Origin: Myxococcales bacterium
GTDB taxonomy: Bacteria > Myxococcota > UBA727 > GCA-2721815
Direction: 5' to 3'
DNA: 64,000 nt
NCBI GenBank assembly: GCA_002721815.1
Contig: PBLQ01000059.1
Coordinates: 28,879 to 92,878, forward strand
Position 1 is the first letter of the stretch. Each line of letters opens with the position of its first letter. The position numbers were made by a program, and so were the translations under genes. The notes below the pieces were generated by a model. The model saw only the letters and a program-made list of their open reading frames with translations. It did no database searches and had not been told where the DNA came from. Below are positions 16,077-25,085 of this stretch, piece by piece.

Positions 16077-19044
16077 GCACCAGGTCATTTTCTGAGCGCC
16101 CCAAAAAGTGCAAAGCCAATCGTCGAACACCGTGGCCGCGATCCTGCGACATTTCCTCGAGATGTGCCATCATATCTTCTTTGGGCAGCAACAAATGACA
16201 TGCCTGTAAAGCCGTTTCTCTCACGATGGGGTGGGGGTGCCGAAGCAGTTTTTGAATTTGATTCACAAACCGGGCCTCGCCCAACTTGCCCGCCAGAAAA
16301 CTGGATGAAATCATCAGCCACTCTGACCCGTACATCAGGAACTCGCTGATCCAATCATCAGAGCTTTGACGTTTAAGATCGAATTCCTCTTTGCAGTATT
16401 CGAGTTTTTTATGCCGTGGAATATCCTCCAGCAGCGGCAATAATAATTTTTTGTTTTCTTTTTCGAGGAGGTTGTCGAGGACTTCGGTGGCATTGGCTTG
16501 AGCGTTTAAATTTTGGCTGCTGAGGTTGGCTTGAATCAGGTCGATGGATTTTGGCTGGTGGATCACCGTCAACAGCTTGAAAATAAGGTCCATGTGTAAA
16601 GCCATTTTTTCATTAATGGTTTCCCGTAACAATTGGGCGGCTTCAATATCAGGCAGATTCTCCAAGTCCTCGAGGGCAGCCAGGAGCTGGTAATAGGCCT
16701 GCATCTCTTTGGTTAACAAATCGTGAATAACGCCAGTGGGCGGACTTAATTGGAGTTTTTCACGGAGTCGACCTGCGCAACGTGCCGTTTCGCGGTTGAG
16801 CAACAGGTGGTCCTGCTGCAACGAATCGACCAAAATATTGAAACACCTTTGCGTACCAATTCGAGTGAGAATTCGTGGGATTTGCTTGCGAATAGCGAAT
16901 TCTTCCTCGCCATGAGTGAGAACCTTTCCGAGCACATCCACGACAGAGTCACCAAACCGACTGAGCGCCATATGGGCCGTTCGAGCGGTTTCGGAGCGTC
17001 CTAGCTTATAGACCAAAATCGGCACGAGTTCTGGACTGCGCATGTTGCCTGCTGCCTCGATGGCCTTGATTTGTACCCGCATACTGGGGTCCCGCATTAA
17101 ACGCATGACCGGTTGAAAGAAATTTTTGACACCAATATCCCTCAAAATGGTTGCCGCCACGTAGCGGCGGTCTTCTTCTTCCGACTCCAGCATTTCTTTT
17201 AAGGGGTCCGCGCTGGCAAGGATGCCATCTAAGCCTCCATGGGCGATGAGCGTGGTAATGGCCGCCGCACGAACCACGGGTGATTCGCTGTCCAGATAAT
17301 GTTTCACCACCCGCATGGCGGGCTCGCCCATTAATGCACCGTAGGCCCCAATAGCGGCTGCTCGCACATCTTCAGAGGGGTCTTTGAACATGGCCTGGAC
17401 GTGCGCCACGTGCGTGAAACGTTGGGCGCCACCGATTAAATTAAGGACCTGAATACGGATGTCTTTGGCTTCGTGTTCGAGCAAAGGCAATAACTCCTTC
17501 GACAAATCAAAACCTTGGACTCTTGCCACCAAGGCCAACGCATTGCGCAGCTCAGTGGGGTTGGGGGCGGTGGCCACCGCTGTCCGTAAGGTTTGCACCG
17601 TTTTCTCATCGGTGATTACGAGCTGATCTTTACTGAAGTCCAGCCTTCGTCGCCGCAAACTGGCCATAAGCTGGGACACGTACTCTTTGCGAATGCGCAA
17701 AACCAGAAACAACCACAGCACAGACAGTACCGCAGCAAAAATACTCAGGCGGTGAACCTCGATGCCGAATTGGGCAACTAAAAGCCACATAAAAAAACCA
17801 GCAAATCCAACACTGGCCGGCTTAAGGATACCATCGATAAAACTTTTTGCCCGGCCCCGCAGATGACCTGGAACCGGCATGTAAATCACTTGCATCGTGG
17901 CATCGTAAATACTGTACCGCAGGGCATTTTCGGCCCCTTTATTTAACACTGATATCGCAAAAGTCGCTTTGGTCACGCCAATGGCGTACACGCTAACGCC
18001 AACCAGCATGCCCACAGATCCCGTAAAGAGGGCAATGGGCAAAATCATTAAGCCCACGACAATCCCGAAACGTTCAAGAATACGCCCGGTCACCGCAAAT
18101 TGCATAATGGCCGCTACGATGCCCAAGCTGGTGAAGAACAGTCCGTAGAACGCGGACAATGCTGTGGTGTCCGTGACTGCTTTGAGGACGCCATCCACCA
18201 TCATATCTTGCGTAAAGGCAGACTTGGTAAAGGTTTTGAACTGATAATCGATGAACTGGACACTGATATGGGTGGCCACCGTCATGCCAGCGATGACCTT
18301 CAAGTGTTTACTTTTGAAAACCTCGCTGAGTTCACCCTTTACATTGAACTTATCCTCTGTTCTTGTTCGAAGACCAACGATGGCCTCCCGCAATCGTCCT
18401 TTTTCTTTTTGGCCCACGTAAAAAGCGATGTAGGCGCAAATGGCGAAACAGCCCATCAAAGGATAAAGAAGATTTTCTGTGCCAATATAGGTCACCAGAC
18501 TGGTCACGCTGGCCCCGCACACGATATTGGCTAGAACGCCGCCACCGCCAATGATGGGAAACAAACGCTTGGCCTGCCGAGACGAAAAAATATCACCGGC
18601 AAACGTCCAGAACTGAATCATGGTGATTGTACCGATGCATTCGGTCCAGTTGTACAAGACGGCATAAACCCATTTTTGGGTGGGCGTTCCATGGAAGACG
18701 TACATGAGAATGCGAAATATACCCAAGGTGATGATGAAAAAGATGAGGGAAACCACGAGGCTTTTGTCCCGACGGTAGCGGTCTGCCACTCGGGCATAAA
18801 AAAAGGAGGGGACACCCACCGCAAAAGCCACCGTGATGTACATGAGCACCAAGTGCTCTCGATCCCATTGGCTGAGAAAAAGGGAGTCACGTGTGATGCG
18901 CCCAATGATAAATGCACTCACCGCGAGCAACAGAAAAAGTGCCATGATGGCCACTTTTTTGGCTTCACCTTGTCTGATTTTAAGTTGGGCTAAGAATTCT
19001 TCCGATACCAATTTGGGTTGTCCCTCAAAAATGGAAATTTCCAT
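16051..19044 (-). CDS. nucleotide-translocase-like membrane protein fused to HEAT repeats
   Basis: The 997-residue protein has two halves. Residues about 30-445 form roughly twelve membrane segments resembling the ATP:ADP antiporter (Tlc/Npt) branch of the MFS fold; FFYARVADRYRR and AKRLFPIIGGGGVLANIVCG parallel conserved Tlc segments. Residues about 460-990 are soluble helical pairs of HEAT type (DPSEDVRAAAIGAYGAL, SESPVVRAAAITTL, DPSMRVQIKAIEAAGN, HPHPIVRETALQACHLLL). The substrate is unknown; nucleotide exchange is only a family-level guess and the HEAT part suggests a protein partner. It is monocistronic and divergent from the YbgF-like gene. Two paralogues lie at the right end of the window. 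Confidence 0.85.
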   Translation of the reverse strand: MEISIFEGQPKLVSEEFLAQLKIRQGEAKKVAIMALFLLLAVSAFIIGRITRDSLFLSQWDREHLVLMYITVAFAVGVPSFFYARVADRYRRDKSLVVSLIFFIITLGIFRILMYVFHGTPTQKWVYAVLYNWTECIGTITMIQFWTFAGDIFSSRQAKRLFPIIGGGGVLANIVCGASVTSLVTYIGTENLLYPLMGCFAICAYIAFYVGQKEKGRLREAIVGLRTRTEDKFNVKGELSEVFKSKHLKVIAGMTVATHISVQFIDYQFKTFTKSAFTQDMMVDGVLKAVTDTTALSAFYGLFFTSLGIVAAIMQFAVTGRILERFGIVVGLMILPIALFTGSVGMLVGVSVYAIGVTKATFAISVLNKGAENALRYSIYDATMQVIYMPVPGHLRGRAKSFIDGILKPASVGFAGFFMWLLVAQFGIEVHRLSIFAAVLSVLWLFLVLRIRKEYVSQLMASLRRRRLDFSKDQLVITDEKTVQTLRTAVATAPNPTELRNALALVARVQGFDLSKELLPLLEHEAKDIRIQVLNLIGGAQRFTHVAHVQAMFKDPSEDVRAAAIGAYGALMGEPAMRVVKHYLDSESPVVRAAAITTLIAHGGLDGILASADPLKEMLESEEEDRRYVAATILRDIGVKNFFQPVMRLMRDPSMRVQIKAIEAAGNMRSPELVPILVYKLGRSETARTAHMALSRFGDSVVDVLGKVLTHGEEEFAIRKQIPRILTRIGTQRCFNILVDSLQQDHLLLNRETARCAGRLREKLQLSPPTGVIHDLLTKEMQAYYQLLAALEDLENLPDIEAAQLLRETINEKMALHMDLIFKLLTVIHQPKSIDLIQANLSSQNLNAQANATEVLDNLLEKENKKLLLPLLEDIPRHKKLEYCKEEFDLKRQSSDDWISEFLMYGSEWLMISSSFLAGKLGEARFVNQIQKLLRHPHPIVRETALQACHLLLPKEDMMAHLEEMSQDRGHGVRRLALHFLGRSENDLVLTTDPSPA

Positions 19045-19161
19045 TCAAGAATACCCATAAAGGCCACAAAAAGGCTTCAAAATCTTTATTTTTTTTAAAC
19101 CATCATCTAAAACGCCAAGGCAGCCATCCATTTAAAAAGACTCATTTTTTGGAGCGAACAC

Positions 19162-20097
19162 ATGCCAATCAGACATTTATCAAGACCCATCCTCGCACTT
19201 TCGCTGTGTTCATGGGTCGGGTGTGGGCACACCAAAGCTCAAGAGACCGACAATCGTTCTTCACGGGATTTATTGGTTGAAAACCGTATGCTTCAAGAAC
19301 GAATGAGGCGTTTAGAGCAAAAAGTATCGGATTTGGACGCTCAACTCACGGTATTGGCTGATCGAGGACAGCAAGGGGCGGCTGATCAATTTGAGGCCAG
19401 GGGGGGGACAGCCTTGGCACCACAACCCCCCATAAGGGCCAGTATCGATATTGATGTCTCCAGCGAAACGCTCAGGACGGATTTAGATCAATGGGAACGC
19501 CAAAGACATTCTCAGATGGTTAAATCACCTCTGGCCATGGGAGGGCCCATTGAAAACTCACAAACGGGTCTCTCCAATCAAGTCATGAAAATACATGGCA
19601 AACGATTGGGCCGTAATTCCGATGGCGAAATAGCGACACCCACACCCATCGCAGTTTCCCCTGACACTGCCGATACCGTTTTGGAGACCAAAGGTGGTTA
19701 TGCCTATATGGCTAAGCCGGCTGAACAATATGAATGGGCTCGAGAGCGTCTTCTCAACCACCAATGTGAGCGTGCCATTCCAGCGTTTAAAAATCTCATG
19801 GAACGCTTCCCCAAACATGACTTGGCGGACAATGCCATGTACTGGCGTGCTTTTTGCTTCGCTGAGCTTGGAAACCATAAAATGGCGAAAAAACTTTGGC
19901 AGGATTTTCCTCTGACGTTTCCACGCAGCCCCAAGATTCCCGACGCGGTTTACCAAACCGCAACCCTGCTTGAGGGCGAGGGGAAAAACAAGGAAGCATT
20001 AACGCTTTACCGATCAATCTTAAAGCAATACCCGAAGGCGGAAAAGCGTAAAGAGGCTCGGGCGGCCGTTCGCCGGCTCGGACAGAAAAGCCTTTGA
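19162..20097 (+). CDS. YbgF/CpoB-like lipoprotein with coiled coil and TPR
   Basis: The 311-residue protein has a signal sequence ending in SWVGCG, a probable lipobox. Residues about 38-70 form a coiled coil (LVENRMLQERMRRLEQKVSDL), a trimerisation feature of YbgF/CpoB. A low-complexity linker follows, and the last 120 residues hold two to three TPR units (QYEWARERLLNHQCERAIPA, FPKHDLADNAMYWRAFCFAE, GKNKEALTLYRSILKQYP). CpoB links the Tol-Pal system with peptidoglycan synthesis during division; CpoB itself is periplasmic, so a lipid anchor here is a variation. No tol or pal genes are nearby. GGAG precedes the ATG. A LysM protein follows, supporting a cell-wall role. Confidence 0.8.
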   Translation: MPIRHLSRPILALSLCSWVGCGHTKAQETDNRSSRDLLVENRMLQERMRRLEQKVSDLDAQLTVLADRGQQGAADQFEARGGTALAPQPPIRASIDIDVSSETLRTDLDQWERQRHSQMVKSPLAMGGPIENSQTGLSNQVMKIHGKRLGRNSDGEIATPTPIAVSPDTADTVLETKGGYAYMAKPAEQYEWARERLLNHQCERAIPAFKNLMERFPKHDLADNAMYWRAFCFAELGNHKMAKKLWQDFPLTFPRSPKIPDAVYQTATLLEGEGKNKEALTLYRSILKQYPKAEKRKEARAAVRRLGQKSL

Positions 20098-20205
20098 GTG
20101 TTATGACAAGCCTGGTTCGCGGCCCTTTTTCATCCATTTATTTGCGCTCCCGTCGAGAAAACTATAAAAATTGGGGCACAGGCCTCTTGGGTGAAAGTCA
20201 TTGAG

Positions 20206-21456
20206 ATGAAACGTTATTTTCTGGGAGTGGTGAGCCTTGCTTTTTTGGGTGCTGCTGCTGCCCACGCACAAACAGAGCAAGAAGATGACATCGACGCTAT
20301 TTTGGGTCTCGATACGGCGCCCGCGCCAGCACCTACACAAACCAGTCAGCCTCCCGTGGCCACGCCTTTGCCGTCTATCAACGCCCCCGAAACCTACGTT
20401 GTGCGATTTGGTGATACCCTGTGGGATTTGTGTGCAAAGTTTCTAAATAACCCGTGGTACTGGCCAAAAATTTGGTCCTACAATCCTGGTTTAGACAATC
20501 CCCATTGGATTCGGCCCGGAACGGTTTTGAGATTTTACCCCCAGCCTGAAGAGTCTCCAGTGGCCGTTGAATCTGCCTTTGAAATGCCAGCTGATGCGCC
20601 AAATATGGCGCTGGTGCCGGCCCCTATGGACGCTCCCGTGGACGCGCCTCCAGTTACGGCCAACGAGTTGAATATGGCCGACTTTCAGACCCCGGCCGAT
20701 CAAGAAGTCAATTTTAGTTTCGACGACCTTCCCCTCTTTGAAACGACCAACGATATTCAAAACGTGCTCGACCGAGTGCCAGACGCCAATGTGACGCGGC
20801 GAAGGGTGACTGTTTTCGTTGAAGATGAGTTTCCAGCGGAAGCCGGGGAATTAAGTAACGCGGTTTCAAATGCCAGCTTTTTGAGCAGCGGGGATATTGT
20901 TTATCTCGATCTAAAAACAGACGTGACCATGGGGGATACCTTTCAAATTTATCGGCACCGCCAAGAAATTAAACACCCAGTGTCCGGCGGACGCATGGGC
21001 AGTATCGTAGAAGTTGTTGGGGAAGTGCTCATTCAGGGGCAGGCCAGGGGCAAGTTTGTGGGCTCCATCTCTCAAGTTTTTCAACCCGCTTTTAGGGGAG
21101 ACAAAGTGGGGCCTATTGCGGATATGAGTATTCGAGAAATTCGGCCTCAAACCAATGGGCTTGCCATGAGAGGTTACGTCATGAGCGCTGCTGGCGACCC
21201 TCGTAGCAATCTGGGTCAACATGACCTCATTTTTATCGATAAGGGCAACAAAGACGGGGTTCAGGTTGGCAACACTTTTTACGTCTTAAGAGGTGAGGAC
21301 CAGTTGTTCGCTAAAAACATTAAAATCCCAGATGAAATTATCGCACAAGTCATGATCATTGACGTTCGCAATTCTGTTTCCACTGGGGTGCTGTTGTTTT
21401 CCAACCGCTCCATCAAGGCAGGTGACCGAGTTGAAATGCGGCCCAGTGGGTCCTAG
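20206..21456 (+). CDS. secreted LysM peptidoglycan-binding protein
   Basis: After a signal peptide (MKRYFLGVVSLAFLGAAAAHAQ) and a Pro/Ala/Thr-rich linker comes one LysM domain at about residues 60-112: YVVRFGDTLWDLCAKFLNNP, then WYWPKIWSYNP and PHWIRPGTVLRFYP. This two-tryptophan form resembles the LysM proteins found near DprA or in myxobacteria. The remaining 270 residues are beta-rich and contain GDIVYLDLKTDVTMGDTFQIYR and a second segment LIFIDKGNKDGVQVGNTFYVLR, apparently two related modules of unknown role. ATG 20206 is preferred over GTG 20191 because it gives a clean signal peptide. The product is probably periplasmic and bound to peptidoglycan. VanZ follows after 5 bases. Confidence 0.83.
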   Translation: MKRYFLGVVSLAFLGAAAAHAQTEQEDDIDAILGLDTAPAPAPTQTSQPPVATPLPSINAPETYVVRFGDTLWDLCAKFLNNPWYWPKIWSYNPGLDNPHWIRPGTVLRFYPQPEESPVAVESAFEMPADAPNMALVPAPMDAPVDAPPVTANELNMADFQTPADQEVNFSFDDLPLFETTNDIQNVLDRVPDANVTRRRVTVFVEDEFPAEAGELSNAVSNASFLSSGDIVYLDLKTDVTMGDTFQIYRHRQEIKHPVSGGRMGSIVEVVGEVLIQGQARGKFVGSISQVFQPAFRGDKVGPIADMSIREIRPQTNGLAMRGYVMSAAGDPRSNLGQHDLIFIDKGNKDGVQVGNTFYVLRGEDQLFAKNIKIPDEIIAQVMIIDVRNSVSTGVLLFSNRSIKAGDRVEMRPSGS

Positions 21457-21461
21457 GGCAG

Positions 21462-21818
21462 ATGGCCAGTCGCTTTGTGCCTTTCATCCTCCTTTGCGCT
21501 CTGATTTCTTGGATGTCGCATATTCCGGGTAGTGAGTTGTCTTATCCATTGCCTTTTGATGGAGGGGATAAGCTCATTCATTTGGTCGTTTTCATTTTCG
21601 TGGGCTTAAGTGCCCGATGGGCTCTGAGTCATGGTTTTTTGCCTCCAGCCGGACTTGGCGTCGCTTTTGGGGCCGTTGACGAGATTCACCAATATTTTGT
21701 TCCAGGCAGATACTGCGATGGCTGGGATGTGCTGGCGGATGCCATTGGCGTGCTGGTAGGCTGTGCGTTGGGCCATTATCTGTTTTTTGGAACCGAGGTG
21801 TCGCATGAGCCCACCTAA
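21462..21818 (+). CDS. VanZ family membrane protein
   Basis: A 118-residue protein with four membrane segments and the VanZ-like pattern DKLIHLVVFIFVGLSARWAL and GAVDEIHQYFVPGRYCDGWDVLADAIG. The Asp-Glu-His-Gln and Asp-x-x-Asp-Asp positions are the family's conserved membrane-interface polar residues. VanZ of the teicoplanin cluster confers low resistance by an unknown mechanism; most chromosomal members are uncharacterised. The 3' end overlaps the next gene by 14 bases. Resistance should not be inferred from this call. Confidence 0.87.
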   Translation: MASRFVPFILLCALISWMSHIPGSELSYPLPFDGGDKLIHLVVFIFVGLSARWALSHGFLPPAGLGVAFGAVDEIHQYFVPGRYCDGWDVLADAIGVLVGCALGHYLFFGTEVSHEPT

Positions 21819-23007
21819 TGCCTTCCCTAAAATCGCATACGGCTTGCTCGTGGGCGCAGCCTTTCTCCTGCTTTTTCAAGAGCTGGGTGTGGCCTTTGAA
21901 GCTAATTTTGGCACTGATTTTAACCAGGACATTCCCGAATTTGTCGAAGGTGCCTTAGGCTCTACTTACTTTTATGATTCCGGATTGCGTGAGCCATTTC
22001 ATGTTTTTTGTCTAAAAATAGGCTTGGGCATTGTCGAAAATCAGGAGCAGGCTGTGCGATTAGTGACGGTAGCTCAGTCACTGTTTTGTGCCTTCGGTTT
22101 GTGGTTTTTCGCACGGGTGTTTTTCGGTTCCACCGTGGCGCTCTTGTCCCTTTGGCTGTTGGCCATCAATCCTGTTCTTATCTTCTATGGGGTTTCTGGG
22201 ATGCGTGCCCCTATTTACACCGGATTGTTACTAACCTTCCTAGGCGCCCTTGGCTGGGAGGGGTCGCGGCAAACCACAAAAATCTGGGGTGCCATTGGGG
22301 TAGGCGTGATGGGGGGTTTGCTTGTTCTCACCCGTCGATACGCGTTGGCCATTGTGGTGGGCACTCTGATTTTGAATGGGTTGGGGCTTTATTTTTGGAA
22401 TAAAGAACGGCTTCGAGCCTGGACCAAAAAAGCAGCGATGATGATGGGAACCGCGCTTTTATTGCTCCTCCCAGACGTGGTTTTGCATGAGACGCCCGCC
22501 TTTAGGGACAACATCAACTTTTTTCGCAACCTAGAGTTCCATGGGCATGCGGGCGCTTTCCGCGAAAGTCCCCCTGTGTCGTTCTTTCACTATGTTTTCG
22601 TTGATCATTCGCTCTCCGAAGTGGTGACCATTGTAGGCACCAACATCATGAATTTCCCCCAGGATTATTTGGGGTATTTCTTCCGAGGGTATGGGTTCGC
22701 ATGGGTTTTGGTTTGGGTCGCGACGCTCTTGGCTGCCTTTCACCTCAGATTTTTTCTTGCCACCGCAGTGGCCTGGCTCAGTTTGGCGCCCATTGTGTTC
22801 GTCTTACATTTGGATCAGGTCCCTTTTGGAAAGGGAGTTGAAAACAGATTGGTCCTGCAAACCTTTGCTCTTTTTCTGCCCGTGGTGGTTGCTACTGTGT
22901 TTCATCTGTTTGGGCTCGCCCTGTATAAAATCCTCGGTGACCATGAGCGTTTAGGCCCCATGATTAACGATTGGATTGAGAGACTCGATATTAAAACGCT
23001 TCGGTAG
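21805..23007 (+). CDS. polytopic membrane protein resembling GT39-type glycosyltransferases
   Basis: A 400-residue protein with about nine to ten membrane segments. The N-terminal membrane helix is followed by a polar loop (FGTDFNQDIPEFVEGALG and FYDSGLREPFHVFCLKIG) where ArnT/PMT-type (GT39/GT83) enzymes carry their catalytic Asp and conserved Arg-Glu-Pro motif; REPFH here resembles that pattern. The rest is hydrophobic with RRYALAIVVG near residue 170. A lipid-linked sugar donor would be the usual substrate, but neither donor nor acceptor can be named. The start overlaps the VanZ gene; AAGTCTTGG after the stop shows no terminator before the next lipoprotein gene. Confidence 0.7.
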   Translation: MSPPNAFPKIAYGLLVGAAFLLLFQELGVAFEANFGTDFNQDIPEFVEGALGSTYFYDSGLREPFHVFCLKIGLGIVENQEQAVRLVTVAQSLFCAFGLWFFARVFFGSTVALLSLWLLAINPVLIFYGVSGMRAPIYTGLLLTFLGALGWEGSRQTTKIWGAIGVGVMGGLLVLTRRYALAIVVGTLILNGLGLYFWNKERLRAWTKKAAMMMGTALLLLLPDVVLHETPAFRDNINFFRNLEFHGHAGAFRESPPVSFFHYVFVDHSLSEVVTIVGTNIMNFPQDYLGYFFRGYGFAWVLVWVATLLAAFHLRFFLATAVAWLSLAPIVFVLHLDQVPFGKGVENRLVLQTFALFLPVVVATVFHLFGLALYKILGDHERLGPMINDWIERLDIKTLR

Positions 23008-23102
23008 TCTTGGATTGAGATTTTAGAATTGCTTTGACACCCGCGGGATTTATGGGGCAGGGTAACGAGGCATTTTATCAACCTAAAGAGGGAGTTTATA
23101 CG

Positions 23103-23459
23103 ATGAAACAAATGATTATCGTTCTGGCCATGGCATTCATTTTTGGAACCGGCTGCGCCACATCAACCCACTTCACCAAAGTGAATCCATCCGAAATTTC
23201 AGCCAACGGCGATGCCATCGCAGTGATTAGCTCCACTGGTTGTGCCCTGACGTTCTTTTTCCATCTGGTTGAGCCTTGGGAAGAAGGAACTTTGAAACAC
23301 GTGATCAATAAAGGCCTCGTTAATCAAGCGAAGCAGCTGGGTGCCAATAAAGTGCAAATCACCAATGCAAGCGAAACCCCCAAAAATGGGCTCTTCGCAC
23401 TCACGGGAAGCATCGTGGGTATCTCCGGCGCCGAAGCAGCTGGTGTTGCTATAAAATAA
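23103..23459 (+). CDS. small lipoprotein, unknown function
   Basis: A 118-residue protein with a leader ending in FIFGTGC (Cys18 acylated). The mature part has ISSTGCALTFFFHLVEPWEEG and then LVNQAKQLGANKVQITNAS, a pattern of a sorted helix followed by a beta strand that occurs in several small lipoprotein families (TRL-like or DUF4156-like); no firm family match can be claimed. ATG 23103 follows AAAGAGGGAG and gives a perfect leader, so upstream starts were discarded. A strong terminator follows at 23483-23518. Confidence 0.8.
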   Translation: MKQMIIVLAMAFIFGTGCATSTHFTKVNPSEISANGDAIAVISSTGCALTFFFHLVEPWEEGTLKHVINKGLVNQAKQLGANKVQITNASETPKNGLFALTGSIVGISGAEAAGVAIK

Positions 23460-23482
23460 CAGCGCATTACATCAATATTCTT

Positions 23483-23518
23483 AAAGCCCGCTATTAAGTT
23501 TTGGCGGGCTTTTTTTTT
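23483..23518 (+). terminator. intrinsic terminator after the small lipoprotein
   Basis: GCCCGC (23486-23491) pairs with GCGGGC (23504-23509) across a 12-base loop, extended by AAA/TTT, and is followed by nine T residues. This is the strongest terminator in the window and closes the LysM-VanZ-lipoprotein run. Confidence 0.92.
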
Positions 23519-23591
23519 GGTGTAAACGGGTGAATAATTGTCATTTTAAGCGGCTCCCGTTTAGGCTGCCTTCATTAACGCGGATGCCATT

Positions 23592-24908
23592 TTGACCGAC
23601 GATCAGACGAAAAAAAGCAATCAAAAACGACCCGCTGGCAGCACCCCCGTTTCCGCCAGTGACTTGGCCAACAGGCCGCCTAAGGTCCATGTTCGTGATT
23701 TGTCACCCAATCCCTCCGGGCCCGCCGTAACGCTAGGCCCCAACAAGCCGGCGCCGCGTAGAAAAAGCCTCTCTGAAAGTCAGGAAGGCACCGGCGCAAT
23801 AACAAAAAAGAAAAAGCCGGTCCCCAAAAGACGTGCCGATGGGACCGAGCCACCCAAAAAAAAGAAAAAGAAAAAAAAGAAAAAGCGAGCATCCGTTTCG
23901 GCGGAAGGTGAAGCCCTAGAAGAGGCACCACCGCCCCCCAAAAAAATCGTCTATGCCGATGAGGGGAAGGTGTTTCGTTTTGTGGGCCAAAAAGGGGTGG
24001 ACAATAAAAAGCAAAAGGCCCAGCGGAAAAAGTTTTTTGTTGGATTGTTTGCTGGCGTTGGACTCTTTTTCGCTATTGGCGGGTATAAGTTAGCGACCAA
24101 ACCGCCTCCAGACAAAATGATTAAAGTGCCAGAAGAAATCAATTCTGAGCGGCAGTTGATCACCTTCACCACCGCCGCGCTCAATAAACGCAATCAGCTG
24201 CTGAGCTCCTTTTCATTTTCCGGAATCATCAAGGAAGGCATTGGAAAAAAAGATAAACATTTCAAAATGATGTTTCAAAAACCGAGTTTCATGAAAGTGG
24301 AAGTGCCCGCTGATGGGCAGACTTACATTTTTGATGGGGCTATTTTGAGTGTTCAAGATCGGTTCGAGCGCGCGCTTTATAACAAAAACCTGTTGGGGGT
24401 CACTGAAGCAGAGCGTTTTCTGGAACTAAATGATATTTTCGCGCCCTTTATGGTTGAGGGATGGCGCGCCCCTTATTTGAACGAGAGTCCCTTACATCTT
24501 AAAGCCGAGGAAGAACCCGAATTGCCCATGCCTTTTGGAGGGGTCGGTTGGTCCATTAAAACCCCCATGCTGGATGAGCAGCTGGCGGAAATGAGATACA
24601 TGTTTCGCAAGGGCACCGCTGATTTTCTTTATCGCGAAGACCTTTCCGCAAAACAGCGCGTGCTGAAGTCGATCTGGGTTTTGGAAGAGCATAAAGATCC
24701 AAATTTAGAATTTGCATTTCCTAAGAAATGGGAAGAGCGCGACGCATTCGGAGAAGTCCAGCGGCAAGTGGAATTGTCCGAAATCGTGGTGAATGAACAG
24801 ATTCAAGTCCCTGTTTTTGATACCACCACCCCCACTGGATTTAACCTTCTGGCGGGCCCAGAGGGCGGGTTTAAAAAGTTGGCAGATCCAGGCAAGGTAA
24901 AGCTCTAG
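23592..24908 (+). CDS. membrane-anchored protein with a LolA-like domain and a poly-lysine cytoplasmic tail
   Basis: The 438-residue protein begins with about 145 disordered residues rich in Pro, Ser and Lys, including an uninterrupted run of ten lysines near residue 90. A single membrane segment (FFVGLFAGVGLFFAIGGYKLA) follows. The exported part (about 170-438) starts QLITFTTAALNKRNQLLSSF and contains FSFSGIIKEGIG, MMFQKPSFMKVEVP and TYIFDGAILSVQDR, a pattern like the LolA/LolB half-barrel that carries lipoproteins. A role in lipoprotein or lipid handling is inferred. The start codon is TTG with no clear ribosome site, and GTG or ATG alternatives were not found in frame nearby. The A-rich coding DNA at 23858-23886 is prone to slippage. 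Confidence 0.72.
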   Translation: MTDDQTKKSNQKRPAGSTPVSASDLANRPPKVHVRDLSPNPSGPAVTLGPNKPAPRRKSLSESQEGTGAITKKKKPVPKRRADGTEPPKKKKKKKKKKRASVSAEGEALEEAPPPPKKIVYADEGKVFRFVGQKGVDNKKQKAQRKKFFVGLFAGVGLFFAIGGYKLATKPPPDKMIKVPEEINSERQLITFTTAALNKRNQLLSSFSFSGIIKEGIGKKDKHFKMMFQKPSFMKVEVPADGQTYIFDGAILSVQDRFERALYNKNLLGVTEAERFLELNDIFAPFMVEGWRAPYLNESPLHLKAEEEPELPMPFGGVGWSIKTPMLDEQLAEMRYMFRKGTADFLYREDLSAKQRVLKSIWVLEEHKDPNLEFAFPKKWEERDAFGEVQRQVELSEIVVNEQIQVPVFDTTTPTGFNLLAGPEGGFKKLADPGKVKL

Positions 24909-25085
24909 TTTAGGGGTAGAGGCCAACCATTCTAAAAATTAAGATGTTTTTTTTTGCGTCTAAATTCCTGGGGTTTATCGGCGGGTTGCCCGAGGTCAGA
25001 GATTTGATTTATGAATTGATCCCGAATAGAGTGGGGACACTCGAAACGGTCGAGAAAGCATTTAAGTCAGTCTACGGAGCACCCC

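Noticed and set aside
21462..21818. VanZ as a glycopeptide resistance gene
   Set aside because: No other van gene is nearby, and most chromosomal VanZ proteins are not resistance factors.
23858..23886. A-rich repeat read as a possible simple-sequence repeat locus
   Set aside because: It is better explained as the lysine-coding run of the LolA-like gene; no repeat unit is kept exactly.
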